From positions 1 to 64,000 of the forward strand of contig JAKVJW010000004.1 of the NCBI GenBank assembly GCA_022486815.1: a stretch of DNA of 64,000 nucleotides, read 5' to 3'. Of the stretch, positions 26,895 to 37,400 are shown piece after piece. Within the stretch, counting starts at the first letter, position 1. Each line of letters begins with the position of its first letter. The notes below the pieces were generated by a model that saw only the letters and a program-made list of their open reading frames with translations, was not told where the DNA came from and searched no databases. Position numbers and translations under genes: made by a program. The stretch comes from Prevotella sp. GTDB lineage: Bacteria; Bacteroidota; Bacteroidia; Bacteroidales; Bacteroidaceae.

Positions 26895-29800
26895 ATGAAA
26901 GACAAAAAGGGACACATTAAAAATGAAGATATATGCTATCATCGCATATATTCAAATTTTAATAGAGTTATAATTACTCTATTTTTAAGCTTGGTTTATT
27001 CTGCCAGTTTTGCGCAAGAAATATCTGGCGTTGTAAAAGACACGAAAGGAGATCCTTTAATTGGTGTAAGTATACAAACAGGGAAAGGTATAGGAGCTGT
27101 CAGTGATATCAACGGAAAATTCACTCTCAACAATATCACCCCAGCAACAAAGGCTAAATTTTCTTATGTTGGTTACAAGACACAAACAGTAGCAGTAGGA
27201 AACAATTCTTTTCTGAATGTTGTTCTTCAAGAAGATAATGCAAACCTAGATGAAGTAGTTGTTATTGGTTATGGTACTGTCAAGAAGAGGGATCTTACGG
27301 GTGCCGTTGCCAGTGTAAGTCATGATGCATTGGTTGCCAATCCTATATCCAACGTAACTGAGGCCCTTGAAGGAAAATTAGCCGGTGTACAAGTTGTTTC
27401 TCAAGATGGACGCCCTGGTGCCACCGTAAATATCAAGGTCCGTGGTGGTGGCTCCATCTCTCAGAGCAACGATCCACTTTACATTGTTGATGGATTCCCC
27501 GTAAGCGATATCTCAGACATTCCAGCTGATCAGATCGTATCCATAGATGTTCTGAAAGATGCTTCTTCTACAGCCATTTACGGTGCACGTGGCGGCAATG
27601 GAGTAATATTAGTTACTACCAAAGGTGCTGAATCCGGCAAAATATCCATAACCTATAGTGGATATTATCAGTCAAAATGGATCGCAAAGAAATTGGAAGT
27701 GCTTGATCCTCAAGATTATCTTGCCTTAAATTGGGCATTTGTCGATGCCTATAACAAGAATGACGAAAACAGTTTTGAGAAATATTTCGGTTTAGGCAGC
27801 AATTACGGAAATCATTATGCCGACTACGCCAATACCTCTTCACATGACTATACTAATAATCTTTTAAAAACAGCTTCTTCGTGGAGTCACAATATCAATC
27901 TCAGTGGTGGCAGTGAAAACACGAAATTCACATTTGCGACCAATTACCTAAAAGACGATGGCATCAAAATCAATTCTGGTTTTGAAAGATATGCTATGGA
28001 TTTCAAGTTCCAGCAAAAATTTTTCAAAACATTCACTTTTGATATGGATGTCCGTTATTCAGATGTAAATATTAAAGGCATTGATGATACTGTCACGGCC
28101 AAAGGTTCTCTACTCTCTTCAGCCTTCGAGTTCCGGCCTATTGATAATCCTTTAGGTACTGGAGAAGCGACCTTGCTCGGTATGGGTGAAGGTAACGTCA
28201 ATACAGAACAAAGTCCTGTTGGAATCACGAAATCGCTCTATAACCTAATCCAGAAGAATCGTCTACGTGGCAATTTTGCTCTTACATGGGTTCCTGTAAA
28301 GGGCCTGTCCAGCCGTTTAGAATATGACATGGGACGTAACTGGGGGCAAAACAAATATTATGATGACGGTTCCGTAGTAAGTGGTTTCTCTTGGACGAAA
28401 GGTCACAAATATGCAATGTTGGCAAAGACTAGTGGCAAGAACTGGAGATTCCTGGCTACTATCAACTATGATGTCCAAGGACTCGGCAATGACCATAAGT
28501 TAAATTTTATGATTGGTAATGAAGAGATCAAAAGCAGTAGTGAAAAACTAACCGTATACGGCGGAGGATTTCCTTCCGGTGAAGCATGGACTATGAACCG
28601 TATATTTGGCATGATCAATATGGGCGATGCAAACTCTTATCCTGATGAAAATAAATACGTGAATGAATACAACGTTCCGGAGACTACACAGTCATGGTTC
28701 GGTAGAGTAAACTATTCCTATCTCGGCAGATATCTGTTGACCGCTACTATGCGAGCTGATGGTAGCTCCAAGTTTGGCCCTAATCACCATTGGGGATATT
28801 TTCCTGCAACAGCATTGGCATGGAGGATATCCGATGAACCATTCATGAAATCAGCCAGCAAATGGTTGGACAATTTGAAGTTACGTCTCTCATACGGTAC
28901 AGCAGGTAATGATAATATCAATTCTAGTCTTTGGCATGAAACCTATACTGCCAGTACGGGCGTATGGGATGAAAAGACCGTCCAGATCTATTCTCCTTCC
29001 GGGCTGAAAGAAAATCCTGATTTGAAATGGGAAACAACGATTTCACGCAATATCGGTTTTGATTTCGGATTCTTCAATAGGCTCAATGGGACTTTAGATG
29101 TATATTGGAATACGACAAAGGATCTGTTAATGAATCAGGAAATAGACTCTTCTACAGGTTACTCACATCAATATACCAATATCGGTCAGACATCCAATAA
29201 AGGACTTGAACTTGCTTTGAATGCAGCATTAGTTCGTTCTGAGAAATTCAATTTAAACCTCAACTTCACATATAATTTAAACTATAATAATGTAGACAAA
29301 TTGAAAGATAATACAGACATCCTTTATGGATCAGGTTGGGGATCTTCTTCATTGATGCCTGCCAATGACTATCTTCTTACTGAAGGACGTCCTGTAGGGC
29401 TGATTCGGGGCTATACCAGTGACGGCTTTTATACTGTGAACGATTTCAACTATATCAACGGTAAATACATATTAAAAAATGGAATGCCGGATATCTCCGC
29501 CAGCATCTTTGTATCTTATCCTGTTCCTAGTGAAATGAAAGATAAATTGCCTAACGGCCAAAATGCTTTTCCTGGAGCTATTAAGCTGAAAGACCGTAAT
29601 GGAAGTGGTACTGTCGATGCCGATGATGTATCTGTCATTGGAAAGATCCAACCACATCACACCGGTGGTTTCGGCTTATCAGGCAACTGGAAAAATTTCG
29701 ATTTCAGAACCAATTTCACTTATCAGATTGGAGGAAGAGTATACAATGCCGCAGCCATGACAGAGTATACCGGTGGCAAGGAATCAGGCTATGGCAAGAA

Positions 29801-30218
29801 TCGTCGTGGATATCTGTCTGATTATTATAAACTTTATGATGTTGTCGATGGTCAGCTTGCAGCTGTAACAGACCCTGAAGCATTAAATACGCTGAATGCC
29901 AATGCCGGTCATCCACTTCCATTTTATGAAGCCAGTATCGTTCTTTCTGAATATCTGGAAGATGCTTCTTTCCTCCGTATGAGTGATATCACGATTGGTT
30001 ATACCTTACCTAAAGAATGGATCAGAAAACTATATATCAATAGTGCCAGGATTTATGCCACAATGAGTAATGTATTCTGCATCTCTGGTTATTCAGGTTA
30101 TGATCCTGAAGTCAACACGAATATGAATAGAAACGACAGTTATCCGACAATGGGTATGGATTACGGTTCTTATCCTCGTTCACGCTCGTTTACAATCGGC
30201 CTTAATGTGAAATTTTAA
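26895..30218 (+). CDS. SusC/RagA-family TonB-dependent outer-membrane transporter (pair 3)
   Basis: The 1107-residue protein has a long basic N-terminus before a signal segment ending SASFAQ, a carboxypeptidase-regulatory-like domain (ISGVVKDTKGDPLIGVSIQT), LDEVVVIGYG, a plug domain (PLYIVDGFPVSDIS, SIDVLKDASSTAIYGARGGNGVI) and a barrel ending GLNVKF. It is the import channel of a locus that also encodes SusD 3 (12 bp downstream) and a glycoside hydrolase. It is divergent from the sugar-catabolism operon, which suggests that what it imports feeds that operon (inference). Confidence 0.95.
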   Translation: MKDKKGHIKNEDICYHRIYSNFNRVIITLFLSLVYSASFAQEISGVVKDTKGDPLIGVSIQTGKGIGAVSDINGKFTLNNITPATKAKFSYVGYKTQTVAVGNNSFLNVVLQEDNANLDEVVVIGYGTVKKRDLTGAVASVSHDALVANPISNVTEALEGKLAGVQVVSQDGRPGATVNIKVRGGGSISQSNDPLYIVDGFPVSDISDIPADQIVSIDVLKDASSTAIYGARGGNGVILVTTKGAESGKISITYSGYYQSKWIAKKLEVLDPQDYLALNWAFVDAYNKNDENSFEKYFGLGSNYGNHYADYANTSSHDYTNNLLKTASSWSHNINLSGGSENTKFTFATNYLKDDGIKINSGFERYAMDFKFQQKFFKTFTFDMDVRYSDVNIKGIDDTVTAKGSLLSSAFEFRPIDNPLGTGEATLLGMGEGNVNTEQSPVGITKSLYNLIQKNRLRGNFALTWVPVKGLSSRLEYDMGRNWGQNKYYDDGSVVSGFSWTKGHKYAMLAKTSGKNWRFLATINYDVQGLGNDHKLNFMIGNEEIKSSSEKLTVYGGGFPSGEAWTMNRIFGMINMGDANSYPDENKYVNEYNVPETTQSWFGRVNYSYLGRYLLTATMRADGSSKFGPNHHWGYFPATALAWRISDEPFMKSASKWLDNLKLRLSYGTAGNDNINSSLWHETYTASTGVWDEKTVQIYSPSGLKENPDLKWETTISRNIGFDFGFFNRLNGTLDVYWNTTKDLLMNQEIDSSTGYSHQYTNIGQTSNKGLELALNAALVRSEKFNLNLNFTYNLNYNNVDKLKDNTDILYGSGWGSSSLMPANDYLLTEGRPVGLIRGYTSDGFYTVNDFNYINGKYILKNGMPDISASIFVSYPVPSEMKDKLPNGQNAFPGAIKLKDRNGSGTVDADDVSVIGKIQPHHTGGFGLSGNWKNFDFRTNFTYQIGGRVYNAAAMTEYTGGKESGYGKNRRGYLSDYYKLYDVVDGQLAAVTDPEALNTLNANAGHPLPFYEASIVLSEYLEDASFLRMSDITIGYTLPKEWIRKLYINSARIYATMSNVFCISGYSGYDPEVNTNMNRNDSYPTMGMDYGSYPRSRSFTIGLNVKF

Positions 30219-30230
30219 TTTGTCAAAACT

Positions 30231-32417
30231 ATGAAAAAGATAATAATTGGTTTAATGGGAGCAACCTTATTAGGCTGCCTGTCATCTTGTTCGGATTTTC
30301 TTAATCAAGCATCATCGTCCCAGGCAGATAAGGACTTCGTCTTTTCTGATCCAACAACAGCACGTGCTGCTCTTCAGAACGCTTATGAGAACTGGCGTGC
30401 CAATGGCAAAGTGCACAGTGCGGGCGTATTTTATGATATGACGGTATCCGGTTCTGACTGTGAGACTCAGCCTGAAACCAATGCCGCTCAGACCAACCGC
30501 TGGACCATGTCCTATCTCTATGGTTGGAATGCCAATGAAAGTGCAAAGGGTCCAGAAGCACAAAGTCCTTCGGGTAATGGCGATTTCAACAGTACCTGGA
30601 AGAGTTTGTATAGCATCATCGGAGAGGTAAATTCCATTATCTCCAATTATCAGGAATCTAACGGATTCCAAAGCATGATTTCTGCGGGTAAGCCTTCTGA
30701 ATTGAGTCAGATCTATGGTGAAGCCGTTACGCTTCGTGCTACCTGCTACTATGAACTGACCCGCTATTACGGTGATGTAGCTTTCCAAACCATTTCCGGC
30801 TCTACAGCCACTCACCTTACCAACCGCGATTCCATCTCTGAATATCTTCTTAATGATTTGGAACAAGTCATTCCATTGATGTATCGTTCTGGTGAGAGCT
30901 CATCCATTACGAAGACACATTTCAACAGGACCTATGCGGAAGGCCTTATCGGACGTATCTGCCTCTGGGACGGAGGATATCAGACACGCCGCACCGATAT
31001 GGGAAGCAGCTACTATACCGATATTAACGGGAAACCTTTAAGCTTTGAGAAAATATCAGAGAACTCTACTAGAAAATGTTTCTATGGACGTCGAAGTGAC
31101 TGGCAGAATCTATATAAAATAGCAGAAAAGTATCTGGGTGATGCCATTTCCAATCCTGGCAACATCCATCTGCAAACCACAGATCCAAGAACAGATTCGC
31201 GATACGCCTCTACTCCTAACCCTTTCCAATATGTTTTCCAACAAACTATGATGGGAATCGACACGAATAATCCTACCTGTGCTGATGAGAGCGTCTATGA
31301 AGTTGCCGAGACACATGCCAGCAGCAGTAGCCAACGCCCTTATGCTTTTGGACGCCCTTCCAATGGTGGTAGTGCTTCCTACTATCCTTGCAAATCATAC
31401 GGGCAGAGCCGTTTCACCCCCATATATTATTATGGGGATTTTGATCCCAACGACCTTCGTCGAGATGTCACCTGCACAGTTACAGGCTCATCTGGTACGG
31501 GTGCTGAGTCACTACTCAACTTCAACAAAGGTTCTCGCCTCAACGGCGGTATAGCCCTAAACAAATGGGATGAAAACAGGATGAATCATCCTTGGACTAC
31601 CAAACAGGGGCAGAGTGGTATCAATGATCCTTATATGCGTTTCTCTGAAATTATTCTGATGCAGGCTGAAGTAAAAGCAGCCTTGGGTGAAGAGGCTCAA
31701 GCCCGCAGCCTACTCGACCAAGTTCGCAATCGTGCCTTCGGATCGGAAGGATTAGCCAATACGGATCAGTTTATTGCAGATTATGGGTCCTTGCTCAATG
31801 CTATTATTGAAGAACGCAAATTTGAGTTCGGTGGAGAGGGTATGCGTAGATGGGACCTCATACGTACCAACCGTTTATCATGGGCTGTTGCCCGTTATCA
31901 TGAGCGTGCAGAAGCGATGATTAACAGTCTGAAGTCCAAAGGGTATTATACATTTCCAAATGGTAATACGATATCCAATTATATCTGGACTAAATTAGTA
32001 GATGCAGGTACTACTTATGGTTATCGTCTGACTGCCCAATGTTCAAAAGAAAAGGAAAATGACCCTGTACTCTATCCTGGTTGGAGAGGTCAGAATGATG
32101 ACTGGAGTGCTGTGGCTGACTATAATGGCACCAGCAAGTCCAATCTGACCGCAGGAAGTACAACCAACCTAGCCATCAAAGGTTTGTTTACCTATATAGA
32201 TCCTAATGGAGAAGAAGCCCAGAAGCTGGAGCTAGATGGCTACACAGAGCAGCCTTGGGGCATCAACATTGTTAACAATGAAAAGCAATATAACTACTAT
32301 ATTTATAGTGGCTATGAAGATGGTCAACCACCAATTTACATGTTGATGATGGGTGATAATATCCTGAAAAATTCGAATGGTCATTTTCACAATGGCTATG
32401 GATTCAGAGATGAATAG
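30231..32417 (+). CDS. SusD/RagB-family glycan-binding lipoprotein (pair 3)
   Basis: The 728-residue protein has a lipobox at CLSSC, the SusD N-terminal region (EAVTLRATCYYELTRYYGDVAFQ) and the RagB signature (SLLDQVRNRAF, AIIEERKFEFGGEGMRRWDLIRTNR). It is the surface ligand-binding partner of SusC 3. At 728 residues it is long for the family. A 12-bp hairpin 15 nt after the stop precedes the hydrolase gene and may lower downstream expression. Confidence 0.95.
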   Translation: MKKIIIGLMGATLLGCLSSCSDFLNQASSSQADKDFVFSDPTTARAALQNAYENWRANGKVHSAGVFYDMTVSGSDCETQPETNAAQTNRWTMSYLYGWNANESAKGPEAQSPSGNGDFNSTWKSLYSIIGEVNSIISNYQESNGFQSMISAGKPSELSQIYGEAVTLRATCYYELTRYYGDVAFQTISGSTATHLTNRDSISEYLLNDLEQVIPLMYRSGESSSITKTHFNRTYAEGLIGRICLWDGGYQTRRTDMGSSYYTDINGKPLSFEKISENSTRKCFYGRRSDWQNLYKIAEKYLGDAISNPGNIHLQTTDPRTDSRYASTPNPFQYVFQQTMMGIDTNNPTCADESVYEVAETHASSSSQRPYAFGRPSNGGSASYYPCKSYGQSRFTPIYYYGDFDPNDLRRDVTCTVTGSSGTGAESLLNFNKGSRLNGGIALNKWDENRMNHPWTTKQGQSGINDPYMRFSEIILMQAEVKAALGEEAQARSLLDQVRNRAFGSEGLANTDQFIADYGSLLNAIIEERKFEFGGEGMRRWDLIRTNRLSWAVARYHERAEAMINSLKSKGYYTFPNGNTISNYIWTKLVDAGTTYGYRLTAQCSKEKENDPVLYPGWRGQNDDWSAVADYNGTSKSNLTAGSTTNLAIKGLFTYIDPNGEEAQKLELDGYTEQPWGINIVNNEKQYNYYIYSGYEDGQPPIYMLMMGDNILKNSNGHFHNGYGFRDE

Positions 32418-32431
32418 CTAATGCGCCATTC

Positions 32432-32466
32432 AGGAGAAGTCAATTTTACAGAAGTTGACTTCTCCT
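32432..32466 (+). terminator. Hairpin between susD 3 and the hydrolase gene (weak terminator or attenuator)
   Basis: A 12-bp perfect stem (aggagaagtcaa at 32432-32443, complement at 32455-32466) with an 11-nt loop is followed by tctgtctttta. The T tract is interrupted, and the next gene starts only 31 nt later on the same strand, so partial read-through or mRNA processing is likely. Confidence 0.55.
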
Positions 32467-32496
32467 TCTGTCTTTTATGTCAAATCAATTCGCCTT

Positions 32497-34101
32497 ATGA
32501 AAAAGTACTCTTTAGTATTCTTTATTCTTTGCTTCTCAATAATCAAAGCAACGGCCCAAAATACAATTGAACAATGGAATCACGCTGAAATTAATTTTCA
32601 TCATGTTACCAGCAAGAACCCTTTTACGGATATCGCATTAAGTGCTGTCTTTATCCATGAAGGCATACCCGACACTATGCATGTAGATGGCTTTTATGAT
32701 GGTAACAACACTTTCCGTATTCGTTTCATGCCCACTCTTCTGGGGAAATGGAATTACACGACCCATTCTTCCGAAGCAGAAATGGATAATAAAAAAGGGT
32801 ATATCATTTGCAGTACGCCACAATCCTCTCATCACGGAATGATAAAAGCAGGAACACAGCAAAACTTCATTTATGCTGATGGCACACCGTTCTATCCATT
32901 AGGCACGACTTCCTATGCTTGGATTTATGCATCGGAATCCAGACAGAAAGAGACTCTTTATTCCCTAAGAAAAGCAGGATTCAACAAACTTCGCTTCTGT
33001 ATCTTTCCAAATAACAGTGTACGAGAATTACCACAATCATATCCATATCTACTACTATCCAAGGATAAAAAAGCAACATGCCAGTATACATGGGATTTTT
33101 CTCGGTTTAATACCGACTTTTTCCATCATTTGGAACAATGCATTGACTCTTTAAAAAATATAGGAGTAGAAGCTGACATCATTCTTTTTACCCCATACGA
33201 TGAAGGACTCTGGGGATTTGACAGGATGAGTATGGAAAATAATATGCGATATCTTCATTATGTCGTAGCCCGACTCAGTGGCTTCAGTAATGTGTGGTGG
33301 TCTATGGCCAACGAATGGAATCTAATCAAATCAAAAACTTATAGCCAATGGATAGAAATGACAAAATACGTGTATGAGCAGGATCCCTATCGCCATCTAC
33401 TGAGTATTCATGGTGGGACCGCAAAATATATTGATTATAATCTACCTTACTTCACCCATGCCAGCATACAAGACCAGGGGCCACTGTACAATATTGAAGG
33501 AGCGGCTACAGTAAGGAATATCATTCATAAACCGATTCTCTTTGATGAAGTCTGTTATGAAGGTGATCATAAAGCAAGATGGGCTCAACTGACTGGAGAA
33601 CAAATGCTGCAACGGATATGGACTGGGCTTATGGGTGGGACGTATGTCACTCACGGAGAATGCTTCTGCACTGGAAAAGACTATTACACGGGATATTCAT
33701 TTCTAGCTACAGGTGGTTCATTTAAGGGAACATCCGCACAACGCATTAAATTTACACTCAGTATATTAAAGTCACTCCCTAATCCGTTAAGGTTAGCTGA
33801 TCAGAGTTGGGATCCTATGACTGCTTCTGCAGGCCCAAACACCTATTTTATATACTTCGGCTCAGAGCAGCCCACAAAATGGAAATTCGAATTGCCAGCC
33901 AAAAATGACATCTGGCCAAGATTACAGGGGAATGAGAAATTCAAAGTAGATATCATTGATACCTGGAATATGACTGTCAGCCATTATCCTGGTGTCTTTA
34001 TAGTGAAAGCCAAGTCCCCTAAAAGGATGACAGATAAAGATGGCAAGATGGTAATGCTACATGGTAAAGCCAATATCTTATTAAGAATAACCAGACTATG
34101 A
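32497..34101 (+). CDS. Secreted clan GH-A-like glycoside hydrolase (DUF5060/DUF4038/DUF5605 type); candidate apiosidase
   Basis: I start at Met (32497, MKKYSLVFFILCFSIIKATAQ), since the upstream frame runs through the hairpin. The 534-residue protein has a signal peptide (1-20), a small beta domain of DUF5060 kind (about 25-95, with GFYDGNNTFRIRFMPTLLGKWNY), a TIM barrel (about 120-440) and a C-terminal beta domain. Likely catalytic residues are Glu273 in WWSMANEW (acid/base) and Glu351 in PILFDEVCYEGD (nucleophile). GH140 apiosidases share the DUF4038 core, but as I recall them they use an Asp where this protein has NEW, so it is at most a distant relative. Its place between SusC/SusD 3 and the proposed apiose operon makes release of apiose or another terminal pentose an attractive, unproven idea. 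Confidence 0.75.
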   Translation: MKKYSLVFFILCFSIIKATAQNTIEQWNHAEINFHHVTSKNPFTDIALSAVFIHEGIPDTMHVDGFYDGNNTFRIRFMPTLLGKWNYTTHSSEAEMDNKKGYIICSTPQSSHHGMIKAGTQQNFIYADGTPFYPLGTTSYAWIYASESRQKETLYSLRKAGFNKLRFCIFPNNSVRELPQSYPYLLLSKDKKATCQYTWDFSRFNTDFFHHLEQCIDSLKNIGVEADIILFTPYDEGLWGFDRMSMENNMRYLHYVVARLSGFSNVWWSMANEWNLIKSKTYSQWIEMTKYVYEQDPYRHLLSIHGGTAKYIDYNLPYFTHASIQDQGPLYNIEGAATVRNIIHKPILFDEVCYEGDHKARWAQLTGEQMLQRIWTGLMGGTYVTHGECFCTGKDYYTGYSFLATGGSFKGTSAQRIKFTLSILKSLPNPLRLADQSWDPMTASAGPNTYFIYFGSEQPTKWKFELPAKNDIWPRLQGNEKFKVDIIDTWNMTVSHYPGVFIVKAKSPKRMTDKDGKMVMLHGKANILLRITRL

Positions 34102-34315
34102 TCATTAAATCATGTATTTTTGTTCGTCTTCCTTAAAAACGGGGAAAGAAGAAATAAAAAACGCTACATAAAAACAGTTTTTCATAATTCATTACTAGAA
34201 TAAACCTTATATTTATACTAAGCCTTAAACAGTTACCAAAAACCAATAAATGTTATAACATATAACTTTCCTTTTATACTCATTTGTGATTTCTTACATA
34301 TAGTTCCAAACTAAC

Positions 34316-34408
34316 CGATACAAAAAGAAATAAAAATAGACGAATAAGAAATACTTATTCCTTAACGTATAAACCAAAAACATCTATTAATCAACAAAAA
34401 GAACAAAT
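34316..34408 (+). promoter_or_regulatory. Conserved 5' leader of susC 4 (copy B)
   Basis: It repeats the blocks of copy A: CGATACAAAAAGAAA (34316-34330), ATAAGAAATA (34344-34353), AAACATCTATTAATC (34378-34392) and AAAAGAAC (34397-34404). The -7 region just upstream (TATAGTTC at 34299-34306) aligns with, but is poorer than, the one of susC 3. Upstream, aataaatgttata also resembles copy A. Confidence 0.65.
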
Positions 34409-37400
34409 ATGAAGGACAAAAAAAGACAAATTCTAATCATTGTTTTGTTATTAATGGTATCTTTTCTACCTACGAAAGGAAACATTAAAGCAAAACCTTT
34501 ACTGGAGCATAAGAGCAACCTATCCGTTTCGTCTTATCCTTCCCAGCAAACTCTCAAAGGTATTGTACAGGATCAAAAAGGAGATCCTTTGATCGGTGTC
34601 AGCGTAGTAGTAAAAGGTACATCACAAGGTACGGTAACTGATCTGAATGGAAATTACTCCATAGAAGTAACGCCCGGAACGACCCTTGTATTCAGCTACA
34701 TCGGTTTTATCCCTAAAGAAATTAAAATAGGGAACCAGACTTCTCTAAATATATCTCTTAAAGAAAATGCCAAAAATCTTGATGAGCTTGTAGTCATAGG
34801 GTATGGAAGCGTAAGAAAAAGAGATCTGACAGGAGCTGTCTCAGCTGTAGGAGCAGACAAACTCAAGGATCGTCCCTACGGGAATGCTTTACAATCAATG
34901 GCTGGAGAAGTATCCGGGGTTGTCATTACGCAATCCCAAGGTGCACCGGGTATATCCCCTACCATTAAGGTTCGTGGCATGTCATCAATAAATAGTGGTA
35001 CATCCCCATTGTATGTTATTGATGGTATCCCTATGGAAGACAATACTACATCAAATGGTACTAACGGTGGTAATGTACAGTATTCGAATCGTAATCCTCT
35101 GAATAATATCAACCCAAACGATATTGAAAGTATTGAAATCTTAAAAGACGCTTCTTCTGCAGCCATATATGGCAGTCGTGGAGCAAATGGCGTTGTCATT
35201 ATTACCACAAAAAGTGGTAAGGCCGGTCGCACAAAGATCAGCGCGAGTTATGAACTCGGATTCTCTAAAGTAACACGAAAAATAGACTTAATGGATGCTA
35301 AGCAATGGATGGAATATGAAACTGATGCCCGCAACAATTCGTATGCAACAGCATTAAAGTCAAATCCGAATTTGCTTCGTAAAAGTAGCTTGTCAAAATA
35401 TTATGTACCAGATGAATTCTCAAACAAGGATTGGATAGACAGAATAGGTAATGGTACAGATTGGCAGGACGTTCTTCTAAGGACAGGAATATCTCATAAT
35501 ATTCAAGTCAGCGCTTCTGGAGGAAGCGAAAAGACACAATTCATGATTTCCGGAAGCTATCTGAATCAAGAAGGAGTTGTAGATCAAAACAATTATAAAC
35601 GGTATAGTGTAAGAAGCAACATCAACCATCAGTTTAACAACCACTTCTCTATAAGCATGAAATTATCCGCCACACGTTCTCAGGATTCGCCTTATGGACT
35701 TTCCGGAAAATCTGATGCTGTCTCTCTGGCCTGTCAAAGTGATCCTATCTTTCCTCTTCGTGTAGAAACAGGAAGTTTAGGATTCAAAGATCCATCCTCC
35801 ATCTGGAATACATTCGTCAAATACGGTTTCCAGTTATGGCATCCTTACGCATTAACACGAGAAATGACAAAAAAACGTGTTACAAATACAGAACTAATAA
35901 ACACCTACATTGATTGGAAGATCATCGACGGGCTTACTTTTCGTACAGCACTGAATGCCAGTAATGAAGATATGCACTACAAATCATACTGGAAAGCCGG
36001 CCAAGACTGGGGATATTCCGGATGGGTTAATGCCACCGGAAGTTTCCAGACACTACGCCAGTTTAACTGGGCATGGGAAAACACGCTCAACTACAACAAG
36101 ACCTTTGGTGACCATGCCATCACCGGACTATTAGGATATACTATGCAAAAACAAACCATTGAATATAGTAATATGACAGGAACAGGTTATCCTAATGATA
36201 TGGTACATACTCTCAACGCTGCTACAACGATCAGTGGAAGCACAAACGAAACTGCATGGAGTCTGATATCCTATTTAGCCCGTGTGACCTATTCTTATAA
36301 AAGCAAATATCTGGCATCAGCTGCCGTCCGTTCTGACGGGTGCTCTAGATTTGGTTCCAATAGTCGCTGGGGATATTTCCCTTCAGCATCATTAGGATGG
36401 CGTGCTAGCGAAGAACCCTGGCTAAAAGACAAGGCTACATGGCTTGATAACCTTAAATTCCGTCTAAGTTATGGTCAAACAGGTAACAACCAAATTGACA
36501 ACTACGGCTCAATAGGTCTGCTTGGTTATTCTTCCTATGTAATAAACGGTGCTACTGCACAAGGGCTCTACACTTCAACAAAACCAGATCCAAGTTTAAA
36601 ATGGGAGAAAACCTGGCAAGTAAATTTTGGTATTGATGCAGCCATAATAAATAACAGATTGAGTACATCTCTGGATCTTTACTATTCACGTACCAATGAC
36701 TTGTTACTTAATGTCCCTACTCCAGTATTAACAGGATTTGAAACCTCACTAACTAATATTGGTTCTTTACGCAATCAAGGTATTGAATGGAATCTGACAT
36801 CACACAATCTAGTAGGAGAATTCAAGTGGACAACAGAATTTAATATATCTGCCAATCGGAACAAAGTATTAAAACTAGGCAATGGAAATTCTCCAATTTA
36901 TGTAACGACGAATAATGCTATTTCGAAGACTGAAGTCGGACAACCTATAGGCAATTATTTTGGATATAAGATCTTAGGTGTATTAAGCACATCAGATGTA
37001 AATATTCTTTCCACTAAAGGAAACAAGGGGAAAGGATGGGCAGCTCCATCTGGAAGTGAAGCTGGAGATCCCAAAGTATTCGATGCTAACGGAGATGGAT
37101 CCATTACTTCTGATGACCGGGTAATTCTGGGTAACTATCAACCAAACTACACATGGGGACTAACCAACACATTTACATACAAGAACTTTGATCTGTCATT
37201 TATGCTTACGGGATCACAAGGTGGTGAGATTATGAATCAAAATGCCCGGTTCTTAGGTGGATTTAATGGGGACAGGAATGCCTATGCTTCAGTTTATAAC
37301 TATTGGCGATCTGATGAGAATCCTGGTGACGGAATGACACCTAAACCCCGTACCGTTAACACAGGTATACTAGGAGAATGTTCAAGTTCTTGGGTAGAAA

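Noticed and set aside
32497..34101. Canonical GH140 apiosidase
   Set aside because: Domain core is related, but the acid/base motif reads ANEW (Glu) and there are extra DUF5060-like and C-terminal domains, so the family label was not applied.
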